From Brachionus koreanus (Eukaryota; Rotifera; Eurotatoria; Ploima; Brachionidae), in the NCBI GenBank assembly GCA_016987375.1, contig PJRA01000077.1, positions 789,328 through 853,327 on the forward strand: 64,000 nt of DNA, given 5' to 3'. A model generated the notes under the pieces. That model ran no database searches, was not told the origin of the DNA, and saw nothing but the letters and a program-made list of their open reading frames with translations. Position 1 is the stretch's first letter. Each line of letters starts with the position of its first letter. Of this stretch, positions 38,101 to 50,004 are shown one piece after another. Position numbers and translations under genes: made by a program.

Positions 38101-41100
38101 CAAAGCAAATCAAAACTTTGTATCAATTAGATCAATTATTTTTTAAAAGTTAGCTTCTGAAATATCAATAAAATTATTGTTTAAATTTAGGGTTGTTCGA
38201 CCGGTTAGAAACCTAACCGGTTTTAAAAAATCGGTCGAAAAATAAAACCGGTTATTATAACCAATTTGAAACTATAACCGGTTATTAAAACCGGTTTAAA
38301 AGTAAAATAGGATTTCAAAATTGATTAAATTTTTTTTGGATTTTAAAAAACCGACGTCATTTGTCTCTTTTAATTTTTAAAAATTTCGATTTTCAAAAAA
38401 AATTTAGGTAATGGAAATAAAAAAAAATATATTTTTTTCTAATTTTTTCATTTTTATCAAACATTTTAATTTATTTTTCAACTTATCNNNNNNNNNNNNN
38501 NNNNNNNNNNNNNNNNNNNNNNNNNNNNNNNNNNNNNNNNNNNNNNNNNTTTTAAAATAAATTACAACAGAAAATTAGGCTATCTATCTTAAACGGTTAT
38601 CCATCTTAACCGGTTTTGATAACCGGTTATACATCCTAACCGGCTCAAAACTTAACCGGTTAAAAACCGGTTCCATCTAACCGGTCCACCAACCCTATTT
38701 AAATTAGATGTTTATCATAAAAAGTAACTCTTAATTGTCATTACAGTCAAATTTTTTTAACTTTTTTGATCTAGAGAATTAAAACTGCCTAAAATTAAAT
38801 TACCATCCAATTCTATTACAATTTAAAAACAAATAAACAATAAAAAATCAGTCGTTTCTTAACATTTTATGGCAACCCAGGATAATACATGATAAATCAT
38901 CTCAAATGAATTGCATAAAGTGTCGAATAATTTTAGTTTTCTATTATTTGTGTTATTTTAGATTAGTTTCAACTAAATAAAACAAAAATTATTCTTCAAT
39001 AAAAAATATTCATTGATTCAGTAAAAAATTTTAAATATAAATATTTTCAGATATTTGGCTAAAATATAAATTAAATTAACAGAAAGAATGAGACATTTGT
39101 TAGAAAAATTGTAGATTCAATTCAAAATTTTGTATGCCTTTTAGAACTAATTGATCTTTTTGTTATAAAAACTATGAAGATAAGATAACAACAAAATAGA
39201 AATTAACAAAAGCTTCAATTTGCCATAAAAGCTTTTTTTAAATTTTCTTAAATTGCATTAATTGATAATCTTTAAGATAAAAGTTTAGATGTATTATGTG
39301 AAGTGAACGATCTTCAAGTAAATTGTTCATTATTAATTGTCTCACAGTCAGTAAATGACTCGATTTTTGTTCATTATGGAAATTGTGAATTTGAAATTTT
39401 CAACAGTTCAAAGTTTATCCCGATTAGTTACTTTGGGCCAATTTCAAATATTTCATCTATATATCTAGAAGATTCTGATTATTACATTTTAATTAATACT
39501 GAATTTAAATATGATTCTTATTTAAATGGGTTTAGAATATACGCATTGGATTCTGGAAGCGTTGATTTAGAAATTGTTTCAGTTGAAGAATGTGGATCTT
39601 TAAAACCATGCACACTTTATGAAGCAAATTTTAATATCTATTTACTAAAACACTCAAATGTAAAAGTAAGAGTAAATTTGAAAAAAGGATGGAATGAATT
39701 TTTTTTGAATAATCGAGAGAAAATTAAAAAAGGAAATTTTTTGTTAATGTCTAATAAAACAGCCAGCATAGGAGTTACTGACAGTCTATTTCCTGACTTA
39801 GTTTTTAATGAAACTACTAATGAGTTCACAAAAATGAAAAACAATAAAGCATTTTTGATTCATTCTGTAGTAGAAACTAGCCATTATTCGGATATATTAG
39901 TGATTAATAAATCATATGAAATTAAAAAAAATTATCTGATTGAGATTAAATTGGCCAACAGTTCTATCAATATTTTAGTCAATATTTCATTAAAAAAAAG
40001 TAATTAAATATTCTTAATTAAAATATTTTTCTAATTAATATTTAGATAAAGTTATCGCAATTGATTATATAGAAATAACCAATGATTTATATGAGGAATC
40101 GGATGATTGTCAGATAAAGCATAAAAAAAAATTTCCAGAAAACCTTTCAACACAATGTTCTGAAGGTAAAATTTACATATATATATATATTTTTTTTTGA
40201 AGTTTATTATTATTTAAAATGGCTTCGAGTAATAAGACTCATCTCGCCATTGAATTAAAATTTAAGGTTATACCTAAAAAGCGGAATGCGGAATTATTTT
40301 GCGGAATTCCGCAAAGGTTTTTAGCATTTCGTTCCGCAAAATGACCTACTAAAATGCGGAATTCCGCTTTTTAGTATCAATATTTTTTTTGTGGTATTTA
40401 TTTGCGGAATATACGGAATGAAACATTTTTCTTCTCAAAATCTACATTATTATTTTAATATTTTTAATAAAATCATAATAAAGTTTAATTAAATGTAGAC
40501 TTACATACTTGGTCATATTTAGAACACGACCAAGACTTACTTTTACCTTTTCGATGATAAACGCTTACTTTAGCACATTTAAAATGATACCAATATTTGC
40601 AGTCGTCACATTCAATAGAATTATCCAAACACAATTCTTGGCAAACTGGGCACGTACAATGGTCGATTTTTTGGTTAATTAATGTTTGAATTTTTTTTCC
40701 ATGTAGTTTTATTAAAATACGGCATAAGTTCCTCAAATTTGAATGCCTTAAGAAACAAGTCACTGAGTTGGCTCTGATCGATTTATTAGTAGGTCATTTT
40801 GCGAAATGAAATGCTAAAAACCTTTGCGGAATTCCGCAAAATAATTCTGCATTCCGCTTTTTAGGTATAACCAAAATTTAATTAAAAGTGTCCAAATAAG
40901 AAGTGATAGGTTTTTTAATGTTTTTTTATTACATAAATATTAGAAATAATAGAATAGAAATGAGTAATTAACGAATTACAGTATTTTAGAGATCCATTGG
41001 AAAAGTTCATTTGAGACTTGACGAAGAGGAGTTTTGGGTTCGGAACTTCTTGAGCTTTCAATGAAAACATCAATAAAGAATTATATAAAATAATATAAAA

Positions 41101-44100
41101 TTATATTGCTGCTTGTTTTCTAGTGTAACATTTTATTATACAATATATTTTTGATTTAATTCCGGGTCGACTGTAGTCGACTCGTTTTGAAAAATTTTTT
41201 AAACCGTTCACAAACATTGTTGACTTTGTTTAGAGACTACTGTACTCTATTATATTATATCAATTAGTATCTATATTATTTAAACTGAATGTTGAGTTAA
41301 ATAGATATTGAAAAATTTATTTGATAAAATTTAGTAAAAAAAAACATAAAAAAAAAATTTAAGTCATTTTGAATGAATATTAATTTTATATTAATTTAAA
41401 ATAATAAGAAGAAATAAAATTTTAACAAAATGACACAAAAACTGCGTTAATATATACTATATATAATTTAGCCGAAAAGAATAAAAAATTAGTAAAAAAT
41501 GCAACATTTTATTGTACATTCTAACGAATTCAAAGATTCTGTTTTAGATCTGCTTTCTGTTAAAAAAATATATGCTTAAATGAGCTTACCTTTATTGAAT
41601 TTTAGTCAAACTTTAATTTCTTCTTTTCTAAAATTCAATATATTAAAATTAATTTGAAGTTACTTTTCTTGTTTTTTTTGTGTTAATTCAAAAAGAAATT
41701 GCTATTAAACTTTGTTTTAGTTAAGTGTAATAAATTTTATTTATTTATTTATTTTTAAATAAAAGAAATAAAAAAAAAAACAATTTTTTTGTTCGTAAAA
41801 TTTATTTAATTTCTCAATATACAGATTAAGTTAAAGCGTAGAAGTTAAAATTTTTCTTTTGAAATTTTTCAATATTTTCAATATTTTAAATAGTTTAAAT
41901 AAAGAAAATAAATAGACTCAAATGTTAAATGTCAAAATCAGTATAATTTTTTTGCTATATTTTCACTTAAAAGATTTAAAATAACATAAAAAAAAACAAT
42001 ATCTATATATAAGAATATCTAATTTATTCAATATTTTTCAATTTTAGTCTTGGATTTTGGAACTTAACATTTTTATTTAGAACTTATTGCTGAACCAGAA
42101 ATCGACTTGACTGATGTAAAAAATGTAACTCATCCGAAGAAATTTTATCGCTCAGATATTATTATGATGCATATGAATTTTGAATTTAATATCAAAAGAG
42201 AATATATTTTGGAAAAAAAATGGACCATCTATCCTATGTTTTCCAACAAAACTGTGTCGAATAAAAGCATTCAATTAGTAAACAATCCTACAATTTATGC
42301 CTATAATTTAGTAATAAAAAGCAACACTCTTGAATATGGTTTGTATAAACTTAATTTTCATGTCGAATTGAAAATAAATTTTGGAAATAAATTAAGTCGA
42401 TATGAGAATTTGATTGAAACACACATTCAAGTAGTGCCAGGAGGCATAGCGCTATTTAGCCTTGAGAATGGTCTTGATATACTCAGAATAGGAACTGAAC
42501 AAAGTATAAAATTAGATACAATTAAACATGCTTATGACATGGATTTCTTATACAATATTAGAAATTTAAAAAGTGTGAACTTTTATTGCTTCAAAATGAA
42601 TATAAAACAACTACATGATACATTCAATATAAACGATAAAAGATTTGAAAAAATAACAAGTCAAAGGCAAGATTTGGCTAATTTTAAAAAAAATTTCAAT
42701 ATTAATAATGAGTGCATAAATGATAGAAATAAGATTAGTTTTTATAAAAATTCTAAAATATTGACGATTGAAGCTAAAAGTTGGCCATTTGATCCAAGCA
42801 GCTTCTCACTATTTTTGGTAGAAACCTACTATTTAAACACAAGATATTTTCAATTTATCAAAATAGAAAAGTTAAATGTTCCAATAGTTCCCGAAGGCTC
42901 TACACGGTATGTTTATTTTAATATTTTCAAAAGTTAAATAAAAGAAAAAAGATTGCAAAAATTTTAGGAAGATAAATATAAAATTTTAACAAACCATTAA
43001 AAATTTTTCTTTAAACTTTGAGATTTGGATTCAAAATCAAACTAAGATGAAATTATATTGGAAATAACGATCTTCTTTAACAATTTTAGTATTTAAATTA
43101 AGATGCTGAATGGTATTGTGAAATTCAATTACAATCAAAGCAAAAATTCATTTTCTTTGATTAATTAATGAGTTTACATTTTAATGTGCGTTAATATTTT
43201 TTTTAAATATTTTTTATCTTGTTAGCGCTCATTTAAGTGGGTTAGAAAGATGTGTGCTCATATAACAAATTCAAAAATTTTTAGTTTCTTCTATTTCAGG
43301 AAATCAAATCAATAATCAATTAAAATTTTGATTAAAATTTTGATTTTATTTTAAATTTTATTTTAGTAAATTTAACTTATCTAGAAAAAAAGAATTTTTT
43401 TTTGTTCGGAATTGAATTTCGCAATACATGCTGAATTTGAATTTAATTGCAAATAGTAATTTTTCAATATAAAACTGTTCAAGACTAATGAAGATCATGC
43501 TGAATGTAGTCTAAAAGCTGATTTCTCTAAGAAGATAAAAACTAACATTTTTGCTCTTTTTCCACAAAAATAATTCACAAATCTAAATTTATTTCACAAG
43601 AAAAAATTATTTTCAAAAATTTTAGTTTTAATCTTTATGTACTTGTTGATAATTAAGTAAATTTTATTTTAAAATTTTTATACATTTTTAAAAATCCGAT
43701 CCCAAGCATATTCAATTTTACTTTAAAATAATTAAAAGCAGTTTCAAAAATATCTCTAGTATTTAAAATTTAAAATTCCATTTAAATTAGAATAAAACCT
43801 AGCATTATGGTTAACTTAACATTTTCTCAGCTTTTTTAATTAACACTCGAATTACTTTTTGATTTTAAGAACGCTTTAATTTTTTAAAAAGTTATTTTTT
43901 TTTAATTACAAGAAAGGAAAAAACTAAAACTTTATTAAAAGCAAAAATTTTTTATAAAATTTATTTTTATTTTTTAAATTTTGCTCATAATAAAAATATT
44001 TTGTATTTCTAGATGCCGAATATCAGGTTTTTGTAGACGTTTTAACAAGTATTATAGAATTAACGCAGCAAATCAGCTTATAATAATAAGTGAATGCGTA

Positions 44101-47100
44101 AATGGATGCCTAAACTCTAGAAAAATAGACTATAAATATCGAGTTTATTATAAATTAGATACAGAATGGAAAATAATGGATAAAGCTTGTTTGAAAAAAT
44201 TTACAATGGGACATGAAACAAGAGAATTAACTTTATTTAGTTCTCTTTTCGATTTTTTTGGGAATATTGACTATTGGAAAATTAATTTTGACATAACAAT
44301 TTATAGCGAATATAATCAATCTGTCACAGGTACATCAACTATAAATTTAAAGATAAATAAAAAACCCTACAATGGGACATGTCGAATTGATTCCAAAAAT
44401 GGTACAGCTTATCATACAGTTTTTCAAATTGAATGCATAAATTGGCTTGACTCGGACGGATACATAACTAAATATGAGTATTTTGGTAAGTTTGGTTAAG
44501 TAGAAATATTTCATATATATTATAAATATTTCATAGTAATTTTCTTCTCAGAAATTGGTCAATTTTTTGTACTAAAATCAAATAAATTAATTTTTATTTT
44601 GTTAATGTCAAAAATTATATAAATTTTTTTAAAATTGATTTACAGAAGTTTAAATCCATGATTTTTAGCGCGAATTTTTATTCGAAATTGGTTAATGATT
44701 TTTTTCTTAAGATTTTAATTTATTTACTACTGTGCCATATGTTTTTCTACATCTGTTTCATTAGCTAAACTTAAATAGCTGAAATATAAAGGAAATTTTT
44801 CTTTAATACACAGTCAATAATTTTTATGTATTTAAAAGAGTAATTATTGAAGAGATAAAAAGACCTAATTTTTTCTTTATCTAAAACTTTTAAAAAATCT
44901 TTTGAAAAACCCTCGGAAATTCTTGTATTATAATTAATAGTTTTTAATAAAGTAATAAGTATTAAATAAAGCTTTTTTGGGTTTAAATGTCAAATTTCTT
45001 AAATTTTTTTAATTTTGTTTTAGTTAAAAAGGCAAATGATTCAATACTAATAGATTACAATGAGAATGGTCTTATTAAAACAACGCTTCCTCCAGGAAAA
45101 ATTGATGATTCATACCATCTTCAAGTTTTTGTACAAATAATTGATGATGCTGGTGCAATTACGACTTTTGAAATTCCATTAAATATCTCGGTTGTTGAAG
45201 ATTTCGATAACTTTAACAACATAACTCAGCAGACTTTGGAAAATTTTATGAAAAATAACACAATTGAAACATTTAGAGCAATGAGAATACCCGAAACTGC
45301 ACAAAAAATAAATATCATTTTATCAGTATTTGATAATGAAAATTTTACCCATATAAATAATACAAATTTGGATCTAGTAAAGAATAAATTAATTCAAATT
45401 TTGACAGATTTAAATACTAATGACTTGAGTGATATAAAAGCTATGACCTTGGTTTTCAAATATTTAAGCCAAATTAGTACTTTTGCATCTAATTCAAATC
45501 AATTGATTGACAAATTAAATAATCTTAGTCTTTCTTTGTACGATTACTCTGAGAAATATGATCTAAAATACTTAAAACAAGCTTCAGATAGAATTTTAGA
45601 ATCAATTGGAAATTTAATTCAAAATTGCCAGAATGAAAAATGCTTATTCGTTTTTAATTTAATCCTAGAAACTTTAAATAATCTCTTGAAAATTATAAAT
45701 AAACATCTTGGTATTTCCCAGAATACTGAAGTCTTAACTTTCAATATGCATTATAGATGTATGCGTCTAAATTCAAAAGAATTAGACAATACGAGCATAT
45801 TTTTATCTAATGGAGAGTTGAAGCTTAGCAATAATCAAAATAATCAATTGTCAACAATTTTACAAAGCTTTTCTATTCCTCATATATTGTTTGGAATTAA
45901 TGGCAGCAAAAAAGATTTGGAAAATTCATCGATGATTAGTCTTTCATACTATTCAGATATTAGTGAAAAAATCAAAATAGTTGATGGAAATTTTAGGATT
46001 AAAATAAAGCAGAATGTTCAAAAAGAGCCAGAGTTTATTAAATACAATCATTCAAACTACACTGATCCTACAATTAAAGCTATTATTTACAAAACGGCTT
46101 TATTAAACAATAACTCTTCGATTATTTTTCAAATAAAACCCGAAAATAAAACCCAAAATTTTCTAGTTTTGATCAAATTTAATCAAAATCCGAGTCTATT
46201 TCACCGTTCATATGACATAATGTTTCCTTTATGTCCAGAGATGTTAAAGAATGAGACATTTTATCAAATATTTATCAATTCAAGTACTGTTAAATCATTT
46301 TTAGTTAATGGTCATGTTGGATTTAGTATCAGTTCGTTTGATGATGCTCAACTTAGCTCAGATTATTGTGAGAAAAAAATTGCTATCTTTCCTGATATTT
46401 TAAAAATAAACATTTTCAATTTGACTGATTTTTCAGTTCGTGCCTATTCAGTAGGATGCTATTATCTCGAAAAAAATGGTGAATGGTCTTCGAATGGAAT
46501 GGATGCTATTGATGATATCAGTTTGGAGTATAGCAATTGTTTTTCTTCCCATTTGACAGTATTTTCTGGCGGTTTCCTTGTTTTACCAAGTGAAATTGAT
46601 TTTGAAAATGTTTTTGCCAATTCATCTTTTGAAACAAATACCACAATCTATATTACCGTCATTGTTCTTGCTGTAATTTACATTTTGGCTGCGATTATTT
46701 GTATCTATGCCGATAAGAAAACAAATTATGAGCTAACTTTAAGCTATATTGGAAAAAATCAATCAAACAATGGTTATTTTTACGAAATTATAGTCTTTAC
46801 TGGATCAAGAAAAAATGCTGGAACAGATTCAAAAGTTTTTTTTAACCTTTATGGTCAAAATGGAGAGAGCCAAATAAAAAAATTGGAAAGTAAGAATCCG
46901 GAGAGAAAAAGATTTATGAGAGGAGGAGTTGATTGTTTTATTTTAGCTGTCGAAAATAGTTTAGGAGCTCTTGAGATGTGTAAGATTTATCAAGATAATT
47001 CAGGAAAAACAGATGCTTCATCTTCATGGTACCTTAAATATGTTGTAGTAACTGATTTGCAAACAAATGAAAAATATTATTTCATATGTGAAAAGTGGTT

Positions 47101-49857
47101 GGATATAAGCATTGGTCAAATAGAACAAAATATTCCTGTTTCTAGCGATGAAAAATTAAAAGACTTTGGATATTTGCTTAAAAGACAGACAAAAGACAAA
47201 ATAAGTGATGAACACCTTTGGTTTTCTTTAATTACTAAACCAAGACTAAGCAATTTTTCCAGAATAGACAGACTGACATGTTGTTATGTGCTTTTATTCA
47301 CAACAATGCTTGCTAACATACTTTATTACGATGTAGAAAGATCAAACAAATTAGGTGGAATTGAATTGGGACCTTTTAGATTTACTGCCGAACAAGTATG
47401 TACTCAGCATCTCTTCAAGAGATGATTCATTTTGAAGTTTAAAAATCATTTTTTTTTAAATCTTTATTGAAAAAAAAAGAAAATTTAGATAAAATTTAAA
47501 ATTTGGTAAAGAAAAGTTTCTATTAATTTCAATAAGCTTTTTAAATAGATAATCCGCAAAAAAGAATTTTGTGAAAAATAAGTTTGAAATTTTATTTTCA
47601 TTCTTCTTTTGCTTTTAAAAAAATTTTTATCAAATTAACCGTCTATTTATTTGATATAAATAGATAAAAAACTAAAAATCCAAAAAATAATATATCTAAT
47701 TATTTTGTTTCCGAGTTTAAATTTTTTCAAATTTTCCAAGGATTCTTAACTAACTTTTACATTAAAATATTTGATTTCTAGATTGGAATTGGAATAATAT
47801 CTAATTTGATCATAATTCCTCCAAGCTTTATAATTATTCAATTGTTTCGACGTTCAAGACGAAAACAAAGAGGATCAAAAACTAAAATTTATGATTCAAA
47901 TGAAAAAAAGAATGAAAAACAAATAAAAAAAAAATCATTCAAATTTTTGCAAATTACATTTCCATGGTGGACTAAGATAATTGCCTATATTTTATCACTA
48001 GCTATTAGCGGAGTGTCAATCTTTTTCATCATTGTTAAAGGAATATCGTTTGGTAATGAAAAAGTAACCAAATGGCTTACATCATTTTTAATTTCGATAT
48101 TGACATCATTTTTTTTAACACAACCTTTACAAGTGGCTCTAATTACTACTTTTATTGTTTTTATTATACGCAAAATTGATAATTTAACAAATTTTGTATA
48201 TGCTTATTCTGACATGAAAACTTCGGATAATTATTGTGATGAATTTACCAACTTGGAAGATGAATTAAGAATAATAAAACATGAAATGGAAACAATTTAT
48301 TCAATGAATCTTGAAAAATTGAAAAAAAAAATCTTATCTCATCGAAAAGCAAAACTAGCAATCCGAGAAGTATTTGCTTATTTTGTTTTCATTTTAATTC
48401 TTTATTTAATGACTTATGAAAACAAAAATAAAAATTCATACAATTATCAAAATCATCTTGGCAACTTATTCACAAAACACAATTTCTCTAAAATTGAAAG
48501 AGCTTCATCTTTTTGGGATTGGATACAGAACGATTTCTTAAATTGCTTTGAAAGTAAAAGTTTTGATTTTTTAAAAGATAATACTTCATTTTTAATTGGA
48601 TATCCAATGCTGAGACAATTGAGAGTTCAATCTAGACAATGTAGACTTTTTAATGAAAACAATGAATGTTTTTCTGGATTTGGCATAACAACTCAAGAAA
48701 AAAGTGATTTTGCACCAAGATGGATAGATCTTTCATCAAGTATTGTTTTGTACAATTTAGAGAATTCAGATGTCTTTGATTCTTTTAAGTATACTCACTC
48801 ACAAGAGCTGGAAGCTTTTCCATTAGCTGGAGTCTATTCAGTTTATTTCGGAGGAGGATATATATACAAAATGAAAATTAATAAAAACGAAAATTCTACT
48901 ATTTCAAAAGATTTGGTTCGTTTGGAAAAATTGAAATGGATTGATAAAAAAACAAGAGCTGTTATTTTAGAATTTTCTTTATACAATCCAAATTTGAACA
49001 TTTTTTCCTATAACACAATTTTGTTTGAAATTTTGCCAACTGGTAATTTGATTAAAACATCTAGATTTGATCCAGTTTTTATTTACAAGGAAAAATCACT
49101 GAAAATTATTATCAATGCAATTTGTTTCATTTACTTTTGTTTTATTATTTATTTCATGATAAAAGAAATTATTCAAATAGCAAAACAAAAATTAAATTAT
49201 TTTAAAAATTTATGGATTTATGTTGAATGGACAATATTCATTTTTTCATGGACAACATTTTCTATTTATGTGTATAGGTTTTATGCCAAAAGTAAAATTT
49301 TTAATAGTGAAAGTGAATTTTCAAAAACAGATCCTCTGATAAGACTTAAAGTATTAAGTTATTGGAACAATATTTTGGACATGTGTCTGGGTATATTGTC
49401 TTTTCTAGGTACAATCAAGTTTCTAAAAATTTTAAGATTCAATCGAAACATTAAGTACTTTTCTATTACAATGAGAATAAGTTTTAAAAAATTAGTTTTT
49501 TTAACGCTAATTTTGTTTATCTATTGGAGTGCTTTTGTTCATGTGTTTTATCTTATCTTGATGGAAAAGTCTAAATATTTCTCTTCATTAATATCTACTT
49601 ATGAGACTACATTTTTAATGATGCTTAACAAATTGCCAAATGACATAATTAAAAGTAATATGGGAATTTTCGGAAGTTTACTAATAGCTTGTTTCTATGT
49701 TTTTGTAGTGCTCTTTTTGCTAAATATTATAATTTCAATTCTTACAGAGAGCTTTTCACTGGTAAGATCTATTGGAGCTATGGATGGCGAAGAAGATTCT
49801 TATATCTTAGTCTTTATTAAAGACAAAATTAAAGATCTTACTCTCATGATCAGATAA
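29109..49857 (+). CDS. Polycystin-1-like receptor/channel with six-module ectodomain (13 exons)
   Basis: CDS by hand: join 29109-29295, 29346-29503, 29564-30680, 32415-32713, 33803-34217, 34271-34569, 36804-37953, 39289-39999, 40046-40165, 42081-42906, 44013-44485, 45024-47395, 47782-49857. It totals 10203 nt, 3400 residues, with every phase closing. In order: signal peptide; six diverged copies of a roughly 250-350-residue module (Cys pair, 'LLINTEFKF...GFEIYA...GKI', then a 'KGSFL' part and a PKD/Ig-like strand); a REJ region (exons 10-12, with PYNGTCRIDSKNGTAYHTVF and CINWLDSDGYITKYEYF); a GPS site (HLTVF); TM1; a PLAT domain (about 46770-47130); and the polycystin membrane part. The last exon holds SFWDWIQNDF, GYPMLRQLRVQSRQC, YFGGGYIY, TRAVILEFSLYNPN and the final channel-like helices. 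The cytoplasmic tail after the last helix is only about 35 residues, so the coiled coil of vertebrate PKD1 is absent. GPS has Ser where the second Cys is usual. Probably a ciliary or surface adhesion receptor. Confidence 0.88.
30820..31125. repeat. Possible decayed TTAA-type MITE in polycystin intron 3
   Basis: GCTAGAAAGCTTTTTTAAGA followed by CCTCTTTTTAAAAAATTAAA resembles the left end of the family B elements (TAGACCCCTTTTTGAAAAATTAAAAC). Ends are lost, so this is a tentative call. Confidence 0.3.
32944..33723. mobile_element. hAT-like MITE with about 230-bp inverted arms
   Basis: A 780-bp element in polycystin intron 4. The left arm (from TAGCGATGGCTGAATAAAAA, through CAAGTTTCAGAAAGAAAATA and ACACAAAACTGATTTTTTGA, to TAAATATACTTAATTTA) is found inverted on the right (from about 33490 to ACCACCCCTA). 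The arms are nearly identical over more than 150 bp. It is flanked by an exact 8-bp direct repeat GAGTGAAT (32936-32943 and 33724-33731). An 8-bp duplication plus TAGGGGTGG-type termini is characteristic of hAT elements. Non-coding. Confidence 0.85.
34650..35215 (-). pseudogene. LINE reverse transcriptase relic, CR1/Jockey-type
   Basis: On the minus strand, VFEAGVIQGRVLSPTLFILF followed by ISDLNNY (34990-35070) is the RT block 'GVPQGSVLSPTLFILFINDL'. KYADIDILGYL (about 34940-34975) is a decayed form of the 'YADD' catalytic block, with the second Asp displaced. Upstream pieces (TGSPNRQPPS-like) carry stops. Lies in polycystin intron 6, antisense to the gene. Dead. Confidence 0.65.
35230..36245 (-). 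pseudogene. Second LINE relic: RT and C-terminal domain, same family as 52.3-53.0 kb
   Basis: Minus-strand frames give, in order, EQARFRRERECSDQLFALRN (36170-36240), FNFIDFKRAFDSVHRETLW (RT block A, with the first catalytic Asp intact), NTGVRQGCPFSAPSLNTLFH, then IENRLSKAKSAFARLKPVWK and TNSEPL, the post-RT domain. Stops and frameshifts interrupt it, and the YADD region is broken. The 'SKAKSAFARLKPVWK...YSNKTKLKLYNS' block is clearly the same family as the twin-primed insertion in symplekin intron 3. Directly abuts the CR1-type relic but belongs to a different lineage. Confidence 0.7.
36318..36587 (-). pseudogene. Unidentified 90-codon open stretch, antisense in polycystin intron 6
   Basis: An uninterrupted frame starting LAEELKHNLNQGFQGGKEQS and ending NFIKHSFVSTR at a stop. 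It has no internal ATG near its beginning and an AAAAG acceptor-like junction just before it. Composition is protein-like (amphipathic, few runs), unlike the surrounding intron. I recognise no domain. It could be an exon piece of a mobile element or a captured gene fragment. Confidence 0.35.
38188..38697. mobile_element. hAT-like MITE rich in CCGGTT repeats
   Basis: About 510 bp including a 62-N gap (38488-38549). The ends are inverted: TAGGGTTGTTCGACCGGTTAG on the left, CTAACCGGTCCACCAACCCTA on the right. It is bracketed by an exact 8-bp duplication TTTAAATT (38180-38187 and 38698-38705). The subterminal region of both ends carries many AACCGGTT palindromes, likely transposase-binding repeats. 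Located in polycystin intron 7. The 8-bp duplication and TAGGGTTG termini indicate hAT. Confidence 0.85.
38488..38549. other. Assembly gap (62 N)
   Basis: Inside the CCGGTT-rich MITE. Probably the unresolved middle of the hairpin. Confidence 0.99.
40266..40872. mobile_element. 607-bp inverted-repeat element carrying a PHD-finger frame
   Basis: The left 80 bp (GGTTATACCTAAAAAGCGG ... TGCGGAATTCCGCAAAGG ... CATTTTGCGGAAC region) recurs inverted at the right (about 40787-40872, ending TTTTTAGGTATAACC) with few differences. The flanks share AAAATTTAA (40257-40265 and 40873-40881), a possible 9-bp target duplication. The ends are studded with GCGGAATTCCGC palindromes. Inside, on the minus strand, is the PHD frame described separately. 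Sits in polycystin intron 9. Confidence 0.75.
40485..40763 (-). CDS. PHD-finger protein fragment inside inverted-repeat element
   Basis: A 92-codon open frame with CPVCQELCLDNSIECDDCKYW then YHFKCAKVS ... WSCSKYDQVC. This is the Cys4-His-Cys3 ligand pattern of a PHD zinc finger, a module that reads histone tails in host proteins and also occurs in ORF1 of several LINE families. No promoter or other domain is visible. It is antisense to the polycystin gene and enclosed by the element's inverted repeats, so probably captured or element-derived rather than a host gene. Whether it is expressed cannot be told. Confidence 0.5.
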   Translation of the reverse strand: MTCFLRHSNLRNLCRILIKLHGKKIQTLINQKIDHCTCPVCQELCLDNSIECDDCKYWYHFKCAKVSVYHRKGKSKSWSCSKYDQVCKSTFN

Positions 49858-50000
49858 AAAAATTATCATTCAAAAATTTTAATTTTATTTATAAAATAAA
49901 AAGACAAAAAAATTTTGTGTTTTTTTATTGAACTAATTTATTATGTTAATAAAATTGAAATAGAACCATTGTCAGTTTTGTAACTTATTGATGCGCCAAG
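49858..50000. other. Polycystin 3' flank
   Basis: Short AT-rich segment after the stop, with AATAAA-like sequences for polyadenylation within about 40 nt. Confidence 0.4.
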
Positions 50001-50004
50001 AATT

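Noticed and set aside
38188..38697. Could the spaced CCGGTT repeats be a CRISPR-like array?
   Set aside because: Repeats are short, irregularly spaced, palindromic and bounded by TIRs with an 8-bp duplication in an animal intron; this is a hAT MITE.
46462..46644. Minus-strand 60-codon frame
   Set aside because: Antisense to the GPS/TM1 exon of the polycystin; shadow.
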